A DNA stretch of 64,000 bases, taken from contig NZ_CP087203.1 in NCBI RefSeq assembly GCF_026016325.1, positions 5,084,001 to 5,148,000 of the forward strand, in the 5' to 3' direction. Positions 26,746 to 36,104 of this stretch are shown here, in pieces (the stretch's first letter is position 1; each line of letters opens with the position of its first letter). This stretch comes from Pseudomonas sp. B21-056. Its GTDB lineage: Bacteria; Pseudomonadota; Gammaproteobacteria; Pseudomonadales; Pseudomonadaceae. A model generated the notes under the pieces. That model ran no database searches and had not been told where the DNA came from. It saw only the letters and a program-made list of their open reading frames with translations. Position numbers and translations under genes: made by a program.

Positions 26746-28148
26746 ACAATTTGAATAACCGGCGCATTCTGTTGATCGACGATACGCCCGCCATTCATGA
26801 GGATTTTCGCAAGATTCTCACCCCCCAGGACGACAGCAACGCCGACCTGCAGGACATGGAAAGCGCGCTGTTTGGCGAAGCACCGAAACCGGTCGGCACG
26901 GTGTTCGAGCTCGACTCGGCCTATGGCGGCCAGGAAGGCTTGAGCAAATTGCAGGACGCACTGGTAAAGGATCGCCCGTATGCCCTGGCCTTCGTCGACA
27001 TGCGCATGCCCGAGGGGTGGGACGGTGCCAAGACCATCGAAGAACTGTGGAAGGATGACCCGCAGTTGCAGGTGGTGGTTTGCACGGCCTATTCGGATTA
27101 TTCCTGGGATGAACTGCTGGATCGACTGAACGGCCATGATCGCCTGTTGATCCTGAAAAAGCCCTTCGACAACATCGAAGTCCAGCAGATGGCCAACACC
27201 CTGACCACCAAATGGGAAATGACTTCGCGCGCGCAGTTGAAGATGAGCAAGCTCGAAGAGCTGGTGCAGCAACGCACCCAGGCGTTCAAGCAGGCCAGTA
27301 CCCTGCTGCAGATGGAAATCGACGAACGCAAGATGCTCGAAACCCAGTTGGTGCAGTCGGAGAAACTCGCTTCGCTGGGTCAGTTGGCTGCCGGGGTGGC
27401 CCATGAAATCAACAACCCGATCGGTTTCATTTCTTCCAACCTGGGGGCACTGGACGGCTACTTCGGCAAACTGGAGGAAATGCTCCTGGCCTATGGCAAC
27501 GCCGAAGAAGCCATCGCCTCGCCAGAACTGGTGATGTACCTGACCAAGCTGCGCGAACAGGTGGAGCTGGAGTTCCTCGTCGAGGACATTCCGTTGCTGA
27601 TCAAGGAGTCCAAGGACGGCATCGCCCGGGTCGGACAGATCGTCAAGGACCTGAAGGACTTCTCCCGCGTGGATTCCAACCAGGAATGGCAGATGGCGAA
27701 CCTGCAACAGGGCATGGACTCGACCCTGAACATCGTTGCCAACGAAATCAAGTACAAGGCCGACGTGATCAAGGAGTACAGCCCGCTGCCAGAGGTCGAA
27801 TGCCTGCCGTCGCAGATCAATCAGGTGATCATGAACCTGATCGTCAACGCCGCCCAGGCCATCGGCCCCGAACGCGGCACCATCACCCTGCGTAACGGCG
27901 TCGACGGTGACACCGTGTGGATCGAGGTCGCCGACAACGGCTCGGGCATCCCGCCGGAAACCCTGCAAAAAATCTTCGACCCGTTCTTTACCACCAAACC
28001 CATCGGCCAGGGCACGGGGCTTGGGCTGTCGTTGTCCTATGGCATCGTGAAGAAGCACAACGGCGAGATCACCGTGCGCAGCGAAGTGGGCGTGGGTACG
28101 ACGTTCCGGGTTGAATTGCCGGTGCGGCAGATGAGGTTGGTGGAGTGA
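26742..28148 (+). CDS. REC-histidine kinase hybrid (soluble)
   Basis: 468 aa. The N-terminal receiver (7-150) is of the same subtype as in the two GGDEF/EAL proteins: [21 protein letters not shown]86 in [29 protein letters not shown] coiled coil (165-205) follows, then a HisKA domain with H221 in [15 protein letters not shown] and an HATPase ([42 protein letters not shown]). There are no membrane segments. Last gene of the operon. A receiver placed before the kinase suggests it is switched by the upstream membrane kinase and relays phosphate further (inference). Confidence 0.9.
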   Translation: MNNLNNRRILLIDDTPAIHEDFRKILTPQDDSNADLQDMESALFGEAPKPVGTVFELDSAYGGQEGLSKLQDALVKDRPYALAFVDMRMPEGWDGAKTIEELWKDDPQLQVVVCTAYSDYSWDELLDRLNGHDRLLILKKPFDNIEVQQMANTLTTKWEMTSRAQLKMSKLEELVQQRTQAFKQASTLLQMEIDERKMLETQLVQSEKLASLGQLAAGVAHEINNPIGFISSNLGALDGYFGKLEEMLLAYGNAEEAIASPELVMYLTKLREQVELEFLVEDIPLLIKESKDGIARVGQIVKDLKDFSRVDSNQEWQMANLQQGMDSTLNIVANEIKYKADVIKEYSPLPEVECLPSQINQVIMNLIVNAAQAIGPERGTITLRNGVDGDTVWIEVADNGSGIPPETLQKIFDPFFTTKPIGQGTGLGLSLSYGIVKKHNGEITVRSEVGVGTTFRVELPVRQMRLVE

Positions 28149-28187
28149 CCCTAAAGCCCGGAGAAAAATCGTCTGTGGCGAGCGCGC

Positions 28188-28291
28188 GTAGGAGCTGTCG
28201 AGCGAAGCGAGGCTGCGATCTTTTGATCTTTCGCTTGAGACTCAAGTGTCATTGGAAAGATCGCAGCCTCGCTTCGCTCGACAGCTCCTAC
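28188..28291. repeat. REP-like inverted pair, family C
   Basis: Inverted copies of GTAGGAGCTGTCGAGCGAAG / CGAGGCTGCGATC 40 bases after the signalling operon; could terminate or stabilise its transcript. Confidence 0.88.
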
Positions 28292-28292
28292 G

Positions 28293-28342
28293 CGGCCCAG
28301 CGGGGATAAATCCCCTCGCCACAGATAAATCCCCTCACCACA
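28293..28342. repeat. family B REP fragment, duplicated end
   Basis: One family-B half (CAGCGGGGATAAATCCCCTC then GCCACA) followed by a second copy of its outer part (GATAAATCCCCTCACCACA); no inverted partner adjoining. Confidence 0.75.
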
Positions 28343-28402
28343 TGAAATCCTCTCATCACCGGTTGCCCAGCGTTTGGCCACCAGCGCAGAATGCCCCAAT
28401 CC

Positions 28403-28493
28403 CCGTGGCGAGGGAGCTTGCTCCCGCTCGGGTGCGCAGCAGCCGCCCTCAGGATCGCTTCGCAATCCAGCGGGAGCAAGCTCCCTCGCCACA
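28403..28493. repeat. REP doublet, family D
   Basis: Inverted copies of GTGGCGAGGGAGCTTGCTCC / CGCTCGGGTGCGCAGCAG just before the FMN glutamate-synthase-like gene. Family D also flanks the RAYT gene at 35379. Confidence 0.88.
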
Positions 28494-28524
28494 GAGCCCT
28501 TCGCCCCTACCCCAAGGAAACCGC

Positions 28525-30144
28525 ATGAGCCTGTCTCTACTGAGCCGTTACGCCTTCTTTGCCGGCTGTGTGCTGTTCACCCTCGCCAGCCTGCCGTTCC
28601 TTGCGCATGACTGGCTCTGGCCGATTGCGCTGCTGACCGGGCTGCTGAGCCTGCTGGGGTTGTTCGACCTGCTGCAAAGCCGTCACGCCGTGCGGCGCAA
28701 CTATCCGATCCTGGGCAATATCCGCTACCTGGTCGAAGGCATCCGCCCGGAGATCCGCCAATACCTGCTCGAATCCGACAGCGACGCCCTGCCCTTCTCC
28801 CGCGCCCAACGCTCATTGGTATATTCCCGGGCCAAGAACGAAAGCGCCGACAAACCCTTCGGCACCTTGATCGACGTTTACCAGGCCGGTTTCGAATTCA
28901 TCGGCCACTCCATGCGCCCGGCCCCATTGAGCGACCCCAGCGGTTTTCGCGTAACGGTCGGCGGCCCGCAATGCGCCCAGCCGTACTCGGCCTCGGTGTT
29001 CAACATTTCCGCCATGAGCTTCGGCTCCCTGAGTGCCAACGCCATCCGGGCGTTGAACCAGGGGGCGAAGCTCGGCAACTTCGCCCACGACACCGGCGAA
29101 GGCAGCATCAGCCCCTACCACCGTGAACATGGCGGCGACCTGACCTGGGAGCTGGGCAGCGGTTATTTCGGCTGCCGCACCCCGGACGGCCACTTCGACC
29201 CGGAGCGTTTCGCCGCCCAGGCCCGGAACCCACAGGTACGGATGATCGAAATCAAGATGAGCCAGGGCGCCAAGCCCGGCCACGGCGGGATTCTGCCCAA
29301 GCACAAGGTCACCCGGGAAATCGCCGAAACCCGCGGCATCCGCATGGGCGAGGATTGCGTTTCACCGTCATGCCACAGCGCGTTTTCCACGCCCATCGAG
29401 TTGATGCGGTTCGTGCAGCAGTTGCGTGAGCTGTCCGGGGGCAAACCGGTGGGCTTCAAGTTCTGCCTGGGTCATCCATGGGAGTTCATGGGGATCGCTA
29501 AGGCCATGCTGGAAACCGGCATCCTGCCCGACTTCATCGTGGTCGATGGCAAGGAAGGCGGCACCGGCGCCGCACCGGTCGAGTTCACCGACCACATCGG
29601 CGCGCCGTTGCGCGAGGGCCTGCTGTTCGTTCACAACACCCTGGTGGGCCTGAACCTGCGGGACAAGATCAAGCTCGGCGCCAGCGGTAAGATCGTCAGC
29701 GCCTTCGACATCGCCAGCGTCCTGGCCATCGGCGCCGACTGGGCCAACGCCGCCCGGGGCTTCATGTTCGCCATCGGCTGCATCCAGTCGCAAAGCTGCC
29801 ACACCAACAAATGCCCCACCGGCGTCGCCACCCAGGACACCTTGCGCCAACGCGCCCTGGTCGTCCCGGACAAGGCCCAGCGGGTCTACAGCTTCCACCG
29901 CAACACCCTCAAGGCCCTGGCGGAAATGCTCGCCGCCGCCGGCCTCGAACACCCTTCGCAACTGCAACCCAAGCATCTGGTCCGGCGGATGTCAGCGACT
30001 GAGATCAAGTTGTTTTCACAGTTGCATGTGTTTCTGAAGCCGGGGGAATTGCTGACGGGCGAGGTCAATGGCGCGTTTTACTCGCGGATGTGGCAGATGG
30101 CGCGGGCGGACAGTTTTGAGCCTTTGGAGGTGGGGGCTGCGTGA
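28525..30144 (+). CDS. FMN-binding glutamate synthase family protein (GltB2-like)
   Basis: 539-aa protein matching the central FMN/Fe-S synthase domain of glutamate synthase, without the amidotransferase domain. The N-terminal hydrophobic segment (5-50) would anchor it in the membrane. Family motifs: FNISAMSFGSLSANAIRALN, GEGSISPYHR, IEIKMSQGAKPGHGGILP (FMN/2-oxoglutarate site), VVDGKEGGTGAAP, and a cysteine cluster CIQSQSCHTNKCPTGVA for the 3Fe-4S centre. Such stand-alone proteins are widespread but their reaction is uncertain. The start is set by AAGGA nine bases before the ATG; the longer open frame upstream runs through REP sequence. Single gene. Confidence 0.87.
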   Translation: MSLSLLSRYAFFAGCVLFTLASLPFLAHDWLWPIALLTGLLSLLGLFDLLQSRHAVRRNYPILGNIRYLVEGIRPEIRQYLLESDSDALPFSRAQRSLVYSRAKNESADKPFGTLIDVYQAGFEFIGHSMRPAPLSDPSGFRVTVGGPQCAQPYSASVFNISAMSFGSLSANAIRALNQGAKLGNFAHDTGEGSISPYHREHGGDLTWELGSGYFGCRTPDGHFDPERFAAQARNPQVRMIEIKMSQGAKPGHGGILPKHKVTREIAETRGIRMGEDCVSPSCHSAFSTPIELMRFVQQLRELSGGKPVGFKFCLGHPWEFMGIAKAMLETGILPDFIVVDGKEGGTGAAPVEFTDHIGAPLREGLLFVHNTLVGLNLRDKIKLGASGKIVSAFDIASVLAIGADWANAARGFMFAIGCIQSQSCHTNKCPTGVATQDTLRQRALVVPDKAQRVYSFHRNTLKALAEMLAAAGLEHPSQLQPKHLVRRMSATEIKLFSQLHVFLKPGELLTGEVNGAFYSRMWQMARADSFEPLEVGAA

Positions 30145-30214
30145 GCAATCGCGCAGCGAACCGTTTCGACGCTGCGCAACTTCAAAGCAACCGTAAGAAC
30201 AAGCGGCCACATGA

Positions 30215-31738
30215 CTATCGAGCCAAGTCGCCGCAGTTAACCGCACGACGATTGATCCGCGCAGGCTCTTTCATAACGATGAAACCATAGTCACCCAACA
30301 AATAAATCCGGTAATACTGGTTGTCCACGACGGGCACATAGCCTAGATAGCCAACATGCGTCGCATTGCGCCGCTCACGTTCCACAGCGACGTTGGTGAT
30401 GCCCATTAACGGCAAGCTCTTCGAGAGCACGAGGTAATCGATGTTCAACAGATAAGGCAGAACCGGCAGCTGTTGGAACGAGCCGCAAGCGCTTACCAGC
30501 CAGTAGTCAGAATAGGTGACCGATAGATAAATCCGCTTGGCCTCGTACAGCTCCTGGTGCGAAGTAATGTCATACCCCAGACTGTAAAGCGCACCGTTGG
30601 TGAAGGTTTTTTGCAAGGTCAGCACCCGGCCATAAGCGAAGGACAGTGAAAGCGTTGCCAAAAGCGGAATGATGAGCAGCAGCGGCAGACGAGGATGGAT
30701 CGGTGCAAGGGCCAGATAAGCAAGATAAAACAACAACATCAGCAACACGCCGAAGCCCATCAGGGTGCGAGCGCCTTCGTTGAAATCACGAAATAACAGC
30801 GTGATGCCAGGTACCAGCAGGATCAATAAGGGCAACGTCAGCAAACACCCCAGGACCATCACGACAGTTCTCCAACGTTGTTCCTCACACTCCAGTATCC
30901 GGCAGCCCAACCGCATGACACCTATAAACGCCCACAGAATCAGCGCGGCCAATAGCCAGGCGTATCCGCCGTGAAACAGTAACGCGACCTTCTCTGACAC
31001 TCGTCCGATATTGATGCCGATCTGCAGCAGCGGATCGGCTTTCCAATTCAACAATGCAGTGCGCTCCGTTCCCATGATCAACACGGCGATGGCAAAATAA
31101 ATCAGAACGGCCAAGCCAAGTTGAGTCAGCTTCCGACCCAATATTTCCAGCCACTGTGGGTACGGTTCCCGTTTATATGCCGCCCTGAGCAGTTCCAGGC
31201 AACACAGGCCCAGGAACACATTGAAACTGACCTGATAGAGCCCGAATGCCAACACCAACAACCCGACTGGCAACCACCATTGACGTATTCGCGAAGTCTG
31301 CTGAAAGGTCACTGCGTAAATGACAGCAACCAGACTCAGTGCCATAGCGGGACCGTCATATTGATACGACAGGTTCTGCAACAGAAAGGGGTTGTACCAG
31401 AGGGGCAACGAGACCAAACAACAGGCCAGTGTCGGCTGAGGGAAGTAATGAAAGGTCAGGCGAGTCAAAGCCATGGACATGGCCAATGCGACGCACAACA
31501 ACGGCAGCGGAAAGACATCCGGCGCGGCGCGGGTGAAGGACAGCGCTTGATATAACAGATCAGAGAACCAGCGCCCTTGGTCAGTCCAGGCCATTCCCGC
31601 TTCCAGCGCCCGCCAGTTATCGTCGATATAGCGAAAATCAGCAAGAATCAGCGGCAGGACGTAGAGCAAGATTGCCGTCAAGAAAAACAACGCGATCTGG
31701 TGACGATTGAGCTCGCGATAGAAAAAGTCGCTCATCAT
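30215..31738 (-). CDS. GtrII-like multipass glucosyltransferase of O-antigen modification
   Basis: 507-aa integral membrane protein with roughly ten or more hydrophobic helices, an acidic pair near the N-terminus ([12 protein letters not shown]) and a large C-terminal periplasmic part, as in the GtrII/GtrC family that transfers glucose from undecaprenyl phosphate to O-antigen in the periplasm. It starts inside the end of the gtrB-like gene (4-base overlap), in the standard gtrA-gtrB-gtr(type) order. Codon use and AT content are distinctly less Pseudomonas-like than neighbours, which suggests horizontal origin. The exact sugar linkage cannot be read from sequence. Confidence 0.8.
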   Translation of the reverse strand: MMSDFFYRELNRHQIALFFLTAILLYVLPLILADFRYIDDNWRALEAGMAWTDQGRWFSDLLYQALSFTRAAPDVFPLPLLCVALAMSMALTRLTFHYFPQPTLACCLVSLPLWYNPFLLQNLSYQYDGPAMALSLVAVIYAVTFQQTSRIRQWWLPVGLLVLAFGLYQVSFNVFLGLCCLELLRAAYKREPYPQWLEILGRKLTQLGLAVLIYFAIAVLIMGTERTALLNWKADPLLQIGINIGRVSEKVALLFHGGYAWLLAALILWAFIGVMRLGCRILECEEQRWRTVVMVLGCLLTLPLLILLVPGITLLFRDFNEGARTLMGFGVLLMLLFYLAYLALAPIHPRLPLLLIIPLLATLSLSFAYGRVLTLQKTFTNGALYSLGYDITSHQELYEAKRIYLSVTYSDYWLVSACGSFQQLPVLPYLLNIDYLVLSKSLPLMGITNVAVERERRNATHVGYLGYVPVVDNQYYRIYLLGDYGFIVMKEPARINRRAVNCGDLAR

Positions 31739-32685
31739 GACCCATCCCGGGATTTCACCCTGCCTTCCCGGATCATTTCCTTGATGACATACCGAGGCCG
31801 ATGCTTAGTCTCCAGATAGATCCGCCCGATGTACTCACCCAGCACCCCGATACCCACCAGTTGCACACCGCCCAAGAACAAAATCGCAACCATCAGCGAT
31901 GGATAACCCGGCATATCGTTACCAAACAGAATTTTGTCCAGCACCATGTAAATCGCATACAGAAGCGAAACCAACGAAATGCAACCGCCCACGTAAGTCC
32001 ACAACCGCAACGGCACCGTGCTGAACGAAGTAATGCCTTCAAGCGCAAGGTTCCACAACTTCCAGCCATTGAACTTGCTCTTGCCGGCAACGCGACGGGG
32101 CCGATCATATTCGATGACCACGGTGTTGAAACCGGCCCACGACAACACACCCTTCATGAACAGCTGGTATTCGGGAAGTGCCTTGATCACTTCCACCACA
32201 TTGCGGTCCATCAGGCGAAAATCCCCGACGTTCTGTTCGATGTGCGGGTTGGCAATGTGATTGAGCACACCATAGAACAGTGCCGCTCCCCGGCGCTTGA
32301 GATAACTGTCCGATGAGCGATCGCGCCGCTTGGCCAGCACCACTTCGGCGCCCCTCTCCCATTCGGCGATCAGCCGTGGAATGACGTCGATGGGATCCTG
32401 TAGGTCCACGTCCATCGGGATCACCACATCGCCGCTAGCGTACTCAAGGCCGGCAAACAGGGCAGGTTCCTTGCCAAAGTTACGGGAGAAGGTGATCAAT
32501 AGGACCCGGCTGTCCACAAGTGCGATCTCGCGGGCGATAGCGGCGGTCTGGTCGGCGCTGCCGTCGTTGATAAATACAATCTCGACGGCATGGTCTTTCA
32601 ACGCCGGATGCCGACGGACACTGTCGTAAAACAGGTGGATGGCCTGTTCTTCATTGAATACCGGAACGATCAACGAAACGTTCAT
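31735..32685 (-). CDS. gtrB: bactoprenol glucosyltransferase, GtrB family
   Basis: 316-aa GT2-family enzyme that loads a sugar, usually glucose, onto undecaprenyl phosphate on the cytoplasmic face. N-terminal GT-A fold starting [16 protein letters not shown], nucleotide-sugar/metal motif in [16 protein letters not shown]-type [16 protein letters not shown], and two C-terminal membrane helices ([40 protein letters not shown]) as in GtrB/DpmI. The start at 32685 is set by the family N-terminus and overlaps the GtrA stop by 4 bases. Confidence 0.92.
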   Translation of the reverse strand: MNVSLIVPVFNEEQAIHLFYDSVRRHPALKDHAVEIVFINDGSADQTAAIAREIALVDSRVLLITFSRNFGKEPALFAGLEYASGDVVIPMDVDLQDPIDVIPRLIAEWERGAEVVLAKRRDRSSDSYLKRRGAALFYGVLNHIANPHIEQNVGDFRLMDRNVVEVIKALPEYQLFMKGVLSWAGFNTVVIEYDRPRRVAGKSKFNGWKLWNLALEGITSFSTVPLRLWTYVGGCISLVSLLYAIYMVLDKILFGNDMPGYPSLMVAILFLGGVQLVGIGVLGEYIGRIYLETKHRPRYVIKEMIREGRVKSRDGS

Positions 32686-33056
32686 TGGCGATGTCCACGA
32701 AACACTACAAAACGAGACAACAGGAAACCGATCACCAGGCTCAACAGCGAAAATACCGCCACGGTCAGCAGGCCGTGGATATGCCAGCGATCGCCCAGGT
32801 AACCCACTAAGAAGCTGAGGGCACCCATGACACATAAGAAAAGAACATAGCCGAACACTGAGGTCTTGGCCTCGAAGGTGTAGAGCGCATTCACATAAAA
32901 AGAGAATGAGGCCGCGACATAGAAGGCAACGAAATTACTCATCGCTTGATTGAAGCCGAACGCTACCCGCAGCACGAAAAACACCTGCCAATGGATCAGC
33001 GTATTGGCCAGCCCAACCAGTGCGTAAGTGAGAAAAGCTTTCCATATCGCGTTCAT
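32682..33056 (-). CDS. gtrA: GtrA family flippase
   Basis: 124-aa protein with four membrane helices, starting [20 protein letters not shown], with [20 protein letters not shown] and the C-terminal [12 protein letters not shown] typical of GtrA, proposed to flip undecaprenyl-phosphate-glucose to the periplasm. First gene of the three-gene gtr cassette; start region abuts a 166-bp foldback element. Confidence 0.9.
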   Translation of the reverse strand: MNAIWKAFLTYALVGLANTLIHWQVFFVLRVAFGFNQAMSNFVAFYVAASFSFYVNALYTFEAKTSVFGYVLFLCVMGALSFLVGYLGDRWHIHGLLTVAVFSLLSLVIGFLLSRFVVFRGHRQ

Positions 33057-33095
33057 GAATACTCCCGACCGTGTCGGTGCTTCAGGCGACTTAAT

Positions 33096-33261
33096 CTAGT
33101 GTCCTGTCTCGGAAGTACGTTCTCTTTTGGCGAGTGGCTTGGTTGTTCGGCCAAGGCGCCGCGACGAGTCATAGCAGGGCTATGGCGAGGAGTGGTAACG
33201 CTGGCCGGGCACCCAAGACGCCGCCAAAAATGAACAGCTTATTTCCGAGACAGGACACTAG
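33096..33261. mobile_element. MITE-like foldback element
   Basis: A 166-bp sequence with 21-bp terminal inverted repeats (CTAGTGTCCTGTCTCGGAAG and its complement, one mismatch). The interior also pairs with itself: TTTTGGCG..GGCTTGG..CGGCC on the left with GGCCGG..CCAAG..CGCCAAAAA on the right, so the whole unit is one imperfect hairpin. Ends carry a TA (or CTAG) that may be the target duplication. No coding capacity. It lies immediately before gtrA. Confidence 0.7.
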
Positions 33262-33304
33262 GGTATCTGTCGATACTCGATCTACTGTAAGAACTAACAG
33301 GTGT

Positions 33305-33323
33305 CCTGTAGTTCAGTTGGTGG
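33305..33323 (+). other. tRNA-like 5' fragment
   Basis: CTGTAGTTCAGTTGGTGGT resembles the D-arm start of bacterial tRNAs (TAGTTCAGTTGG as in tRNA-Asp); no acceptor partner, anticodon arm or T-arm follows. It sits at the border of the gtr cassette. Confidence 0.3.
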
Positions 33324-33331
33324 TGGCGCAC

Positions 33332-33357
33332 AAAAAACCCCGATCATCCGACCGGGG
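33332..33357 (-). terminator. rho-independent terminator of the amino-acid permease gene
   Basis: On the minus strand CCCCGGTCGGATGATCGGGG is followed by TTTTTT, 10 bases after the permease stop codon. Confidence 0.8.
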
Positions 33358-33364
33358 CTCTCTT

Positions 33365-34801
33365 TTATTTCACGCTCAATTTACGAAGCTGAACGCACTG
33401 CGCCCTGCCCCTCGCGGTCGGCTGCAACTTAAAGGTATAAAACAACACCGTCAGCAACACCAGAAACGCCGGCCCCACATACAGCGCCACCCGTGTATCC
33501 GGGAAGTACGCCATCAGCCCCACCACCAATACCAGGAACGCCAACGCCAGGTACGAGCTGACCGGGTACAGCCACATGCGGTATTTCAACGCCGCACGCT
33601 CGGACGCGCTCAGGCCTTTGCGGAACCTGAGCTGGGCCAGCAGGATCATGACCCAGGTCCAGATCGCACCGAAGGTGGCGATGGAGGTCACCCAGACGAA
33701 GACTTTTTCCGGCACCAAGTAATTGAGCAACACGCCCAATAGCAATGCGGCAATGGACAACAACAATGCGCGGCGCGGTACGCCGTTGGCCGAGGTGGTG
33801 GCGAAACCGGCCGGGGCCTGGCCGTTCTGGGCCAGGCTGTAGAGCATACGTCCGGTGCTGAAGATGCCGCCGTTACAGGACGACAGCGCTGCGGTGATGA
33901 CCACGAAGTTGATGATGCCGGCGGCGGTCTTGATGCCCAGGCGCTCGAAAGTCATCACGAACGGGCTGCCCTGGGTGCCGATCTCGCTCCACGGGTAGAT
34001 CGACAGGATCACGAACAACGCGCCGACATAGAACAGCAGGATCCGCCAGAACACCGAGCCGATGGCGTTGGGGATGGTTTTCTGCGGGTTCTTCGCCTCA
34101 CCGGCGGTCAGGCCGATCATCTCCACGCCCAGGTAGGCGAACATCACCATCTGCAGGGACATCAGCACGCCCTGCACGCCATTGGGCATGAACCCACCAT
34201 GGCTCCAGAGATTGGAAATGCCCAGGGCCACGCCGTCGTTGCCGAACCCGAAGGCAATGATGCCCACGCCGCCGATGACCATGGCGATGATGGTCACGAT
34301 CTTGATCAGGGCGAACCAGAACTCGAACTCGCCGAAGGCCTTGACCGCGATCAGGTTGATCGAGCCCATGCTGACCAGTGCGGCCAGGGCCCAGATCCAG
34401 CGAGGCACGTCGGGGAACCAGATGCCCATGTACACCGCCACCGCGGTGATTTCCGCCACGCAGGTCACCAGCCACAGGAACCAGTAGTTCCAGCCGGTCA
34501 GGAAACCGGCCAGCGGGCCGAGGTAATCCTGGGCATAACGGCTGAACGAACCGGCCACCGGATTGTGCACGGCCATCTCGCCGAGGGCGCGCATGATCAC
34601 CAGAATCGCCAGGCCACCCATGATGTAGGACAGCATGATCGCCGGGCCGGCCATTTCGATGGCCTTGGCCGAACCGAGGAACAGCCCGACACCGATGCAG
34701 GCGCCAAGCGCCATCAGGCGGATATGCCGCTCGCCGAGCTCACGTTTGAGCGGACCACCCTGGGCGGTCTCGCCAGGGGGCAGATGATTGCCGACAGGCA
34801 T
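33365..34801 (-). CDS. APC family amino-acid permease (ProY/AroP type)
   Basis: 478-aa inner-membrane transporter with 12 helices. AAT-subfamily signature: LKRELGERHIRLMALGACIGVGLFLGSA, then MAGPAIMLSYIMGGLAILVIMRALGEMAVHNPVAGSF in helix 2-3, with GWNYWFLWLVTCVAE. Closest in style to proline-specific ProY and related permeases; substrate unproven. The start at MPVGNHLPPG is chosen because the family begins shortly before GPLKREL. The gene stands alone with its own terminator; its 577-base upstream region (34802-35378) holds an AT-rich stretch with the likely promoter and a family-D REP doublet. Confidence 0.87.
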   Translation of the reverse strand: MPVGNHLPPGETAQGGPLKRELGERHIRLMALGACIGVGLFLGSAKAIEMAGPAIMLSYIMGGLAILVIMRALGEMAVHNPVAGSFSRYAQDYLGPLAGFLTGWNYWFLWLVTCVAEITAVAVYMGIWFPDVPRWIWALAALVSMGSINLIAVKAFGEFEFWFALIKIVTIIAMVIGGVGIIAFGFGNDGVALGISNLWSHGGFMPNGVQGVLMSLQMVMFAYLGVEMIGLTAGEAKNPQKTIPNAIGSVFWRILLFYVGALFVILSIYPWSEIGTQGSPFVMTFERLGIKTAAGIINFVVITAALSSCNGGIFSTGRMLYSLAQNGQAPAGFATTSANGVPRRALLLSIAALLLGVLLNYLVPEKVFVWVTSIATFGAIWTWVMILLAQLRFRKGLSASERAALKYRMWLYPVSSYLALAFLVLVVGLMAYFPDTRVALYVGPAFLVLLTVLFYTFKLQPTARGRAQCVQLRKLSVK

Positions 34802-35132
34802 AGGGATACAACTCCGTGTTGTTATTGGATGAGCCACCGGGTTTCCAGGGCCACAGGCCAATAAGCCTGCCACCCTGCCGAAACCGGGCCTGTCTCGTGG
34901 ACAGACCGTCCCGCAAGCCGGAACTTCAAGGTCGGTGGGCCGTGCAGTATAAAAAGTGCGGGATAGAGAGTTTCACTGTAAAAACTTGGAAATTCAGGGA
35001 TAAGCCATAGCTAAAGTTGGGTTTTTGGAGATGTATTGACTGGGATTACAGGGGATTGAATGGGTAAACGAGGCGGTTGGGGTTGCACCTCAGCAAATAG
35101 CCCTAACCCAAGACGCTCAGCCATCCCATACC

Positions 35133-35278
35133 CTGTGGCGAGGGAGCTTGCTCCCGCTCGGCTGCGCAGCAGACGCAAAAATGGAATGGGTGAAGGTCAT
35201 CATCGGTTGGAAAAAGTAAGAGCGGCTTAACCCGAAGCGTCGGACCGAACCAGCGGGAGCAAGCTCCCTCGCCTCAGG
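35133..35278. repeat. REP doublet, family D (upstream of RAYT)
   Basis: Inverted units GTGGCGAGGGAGCTTGCTCC / CGCTCGGCTGCGCAGCAG and AGCGGGAGCAAGCTCCCTCG separated by about 80 bases, ending 100 bases before the RAYT gene. Confidence 0.88.
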
Positions 35279-35378
35279 TCCTACCTCTTTTTGGGAAACG
35301 TCGTTCGAGCATCAACGCGTCGGTGCAATGTAGGTGCGACTACCGTAGATAAATACTCCAGCCACAGGAAGCCAAGGA

Positions 35379-35840
35379 ATGCGTCCTCCACATCCAAACT
35401 CTCATCGCTTGCGTCACGGCCGCGCTTCGGAACAGGGGCGAGGCTATCTCGTCACGACGGTTGTTCACCAACGTAACCCTCTGTTCAGAGACTGGCGACT
35501 GGCTCGACTGCTGATTGCAGAGTTGCGTCTGGCCCATGACCTGGGCCATGTCAACTCGTTGGCTTGGGTTGTGATGCCAGACCACATGCACTGGTTGATG
35601 CAACTGGAGCAAGCCCGACTCCCTCATGTCATGCAGGCCGTCAAATCTCGCAGCACCCTTGCAATTAATCGGGCAATGAATAGACAAGGTGCCTTCTGGC
35701 AAAGCGGCTTCCACGACCGCGCAATACGCGACAACGAAGACCTGCAAGCCGTCGCCCACTACATCGTTGCCAATCCGCTTCGTGCAGGGTTGGTGGACCG
35801 CATTGGCGATTACCCACATTGGGATGCCATTTGGCTATAG
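35379..35840 (+). CDS. REP-associated tyrosine transposase (RAYT)
   Basis: 153-aa Y1-type HUH nuclease of the RAYT class, which is thought to move or maintain REP palindromes. Visible motifs: H69-M-H71 (HUH) in WVVMPDHMHWLMQ, then KSRSTLAINR, GAFWQSGFHDRAIRDNEDLQ, and catalytic Tyr128 in AVAHYIVANPLRAGLV. AAGGA precedes the ATG. Family-D REP units lie on both sides (35133-35278 and 35941-35975), which marks them as the probable cognate repeats. Length and motifs are complete, so the gene looks functional. Confidence 0.92.
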   Translation: MRPPHPNSHRLRHGRASEQGRGYLVTTVVHQRNPLFRDWRLARLLIAELRLAHDLGHVNSLAWVVMPDHMHWLMQLEQARLPHVMQAVKSRSTLAINRAMNRQGAFWQSGFHDRAIRDNEDLQAVAHYIVANPLRAGLVDRIGDYPHWDAIWL

Positions 35841-35940
35841 GTGCTCTTGCCCCGCTGGGACGGTCCGACGCCTCGGGCGAAGCCGTTCCTGCTTTTTTCA
35901 ACCGATGATGATCTTCAGCCCCTCCATTGTTGCGTCTGCT

Positions 35941-35975
35941 GCGCAGCCGAGCGGGAGCAAGCTCCCTCGCCACGA
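35941..35975. repeat. single REP, family D (downstream of RAYT)
   Basis: GCGCAGCCGAGCGGGAGCAA followed by GCTCCCTCGCCACGA; one unit only, in the 264-base gap between RAYT and the PBP-like gene. Confidence 0.85.
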
Positions 35976-36104
35976 AGGCCCACCAGGCTCCTGGCATCGA
36001 TGAACGCCATTGGGTTGAGTGTCCACAATTTCCTCTCCTCCCACGCAAACCACCGTCTAAGCTTCAAGCAAGTCCGATCAATCAGCATGAATGGATCAGT
36101 GACT

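Noticed and set aside
30215..33261. Prophage remnant
   Set aside because: gtr genes are phage-associated in enterics, but no integrase, structural, lysis or phage regulatory gene is present in the window.
33300..33330. Complete tRNA gene
   Set aside because: Only the 5' D-arm-like piece exists; it runs straight into the permease terminator with no anticodon or T arm.
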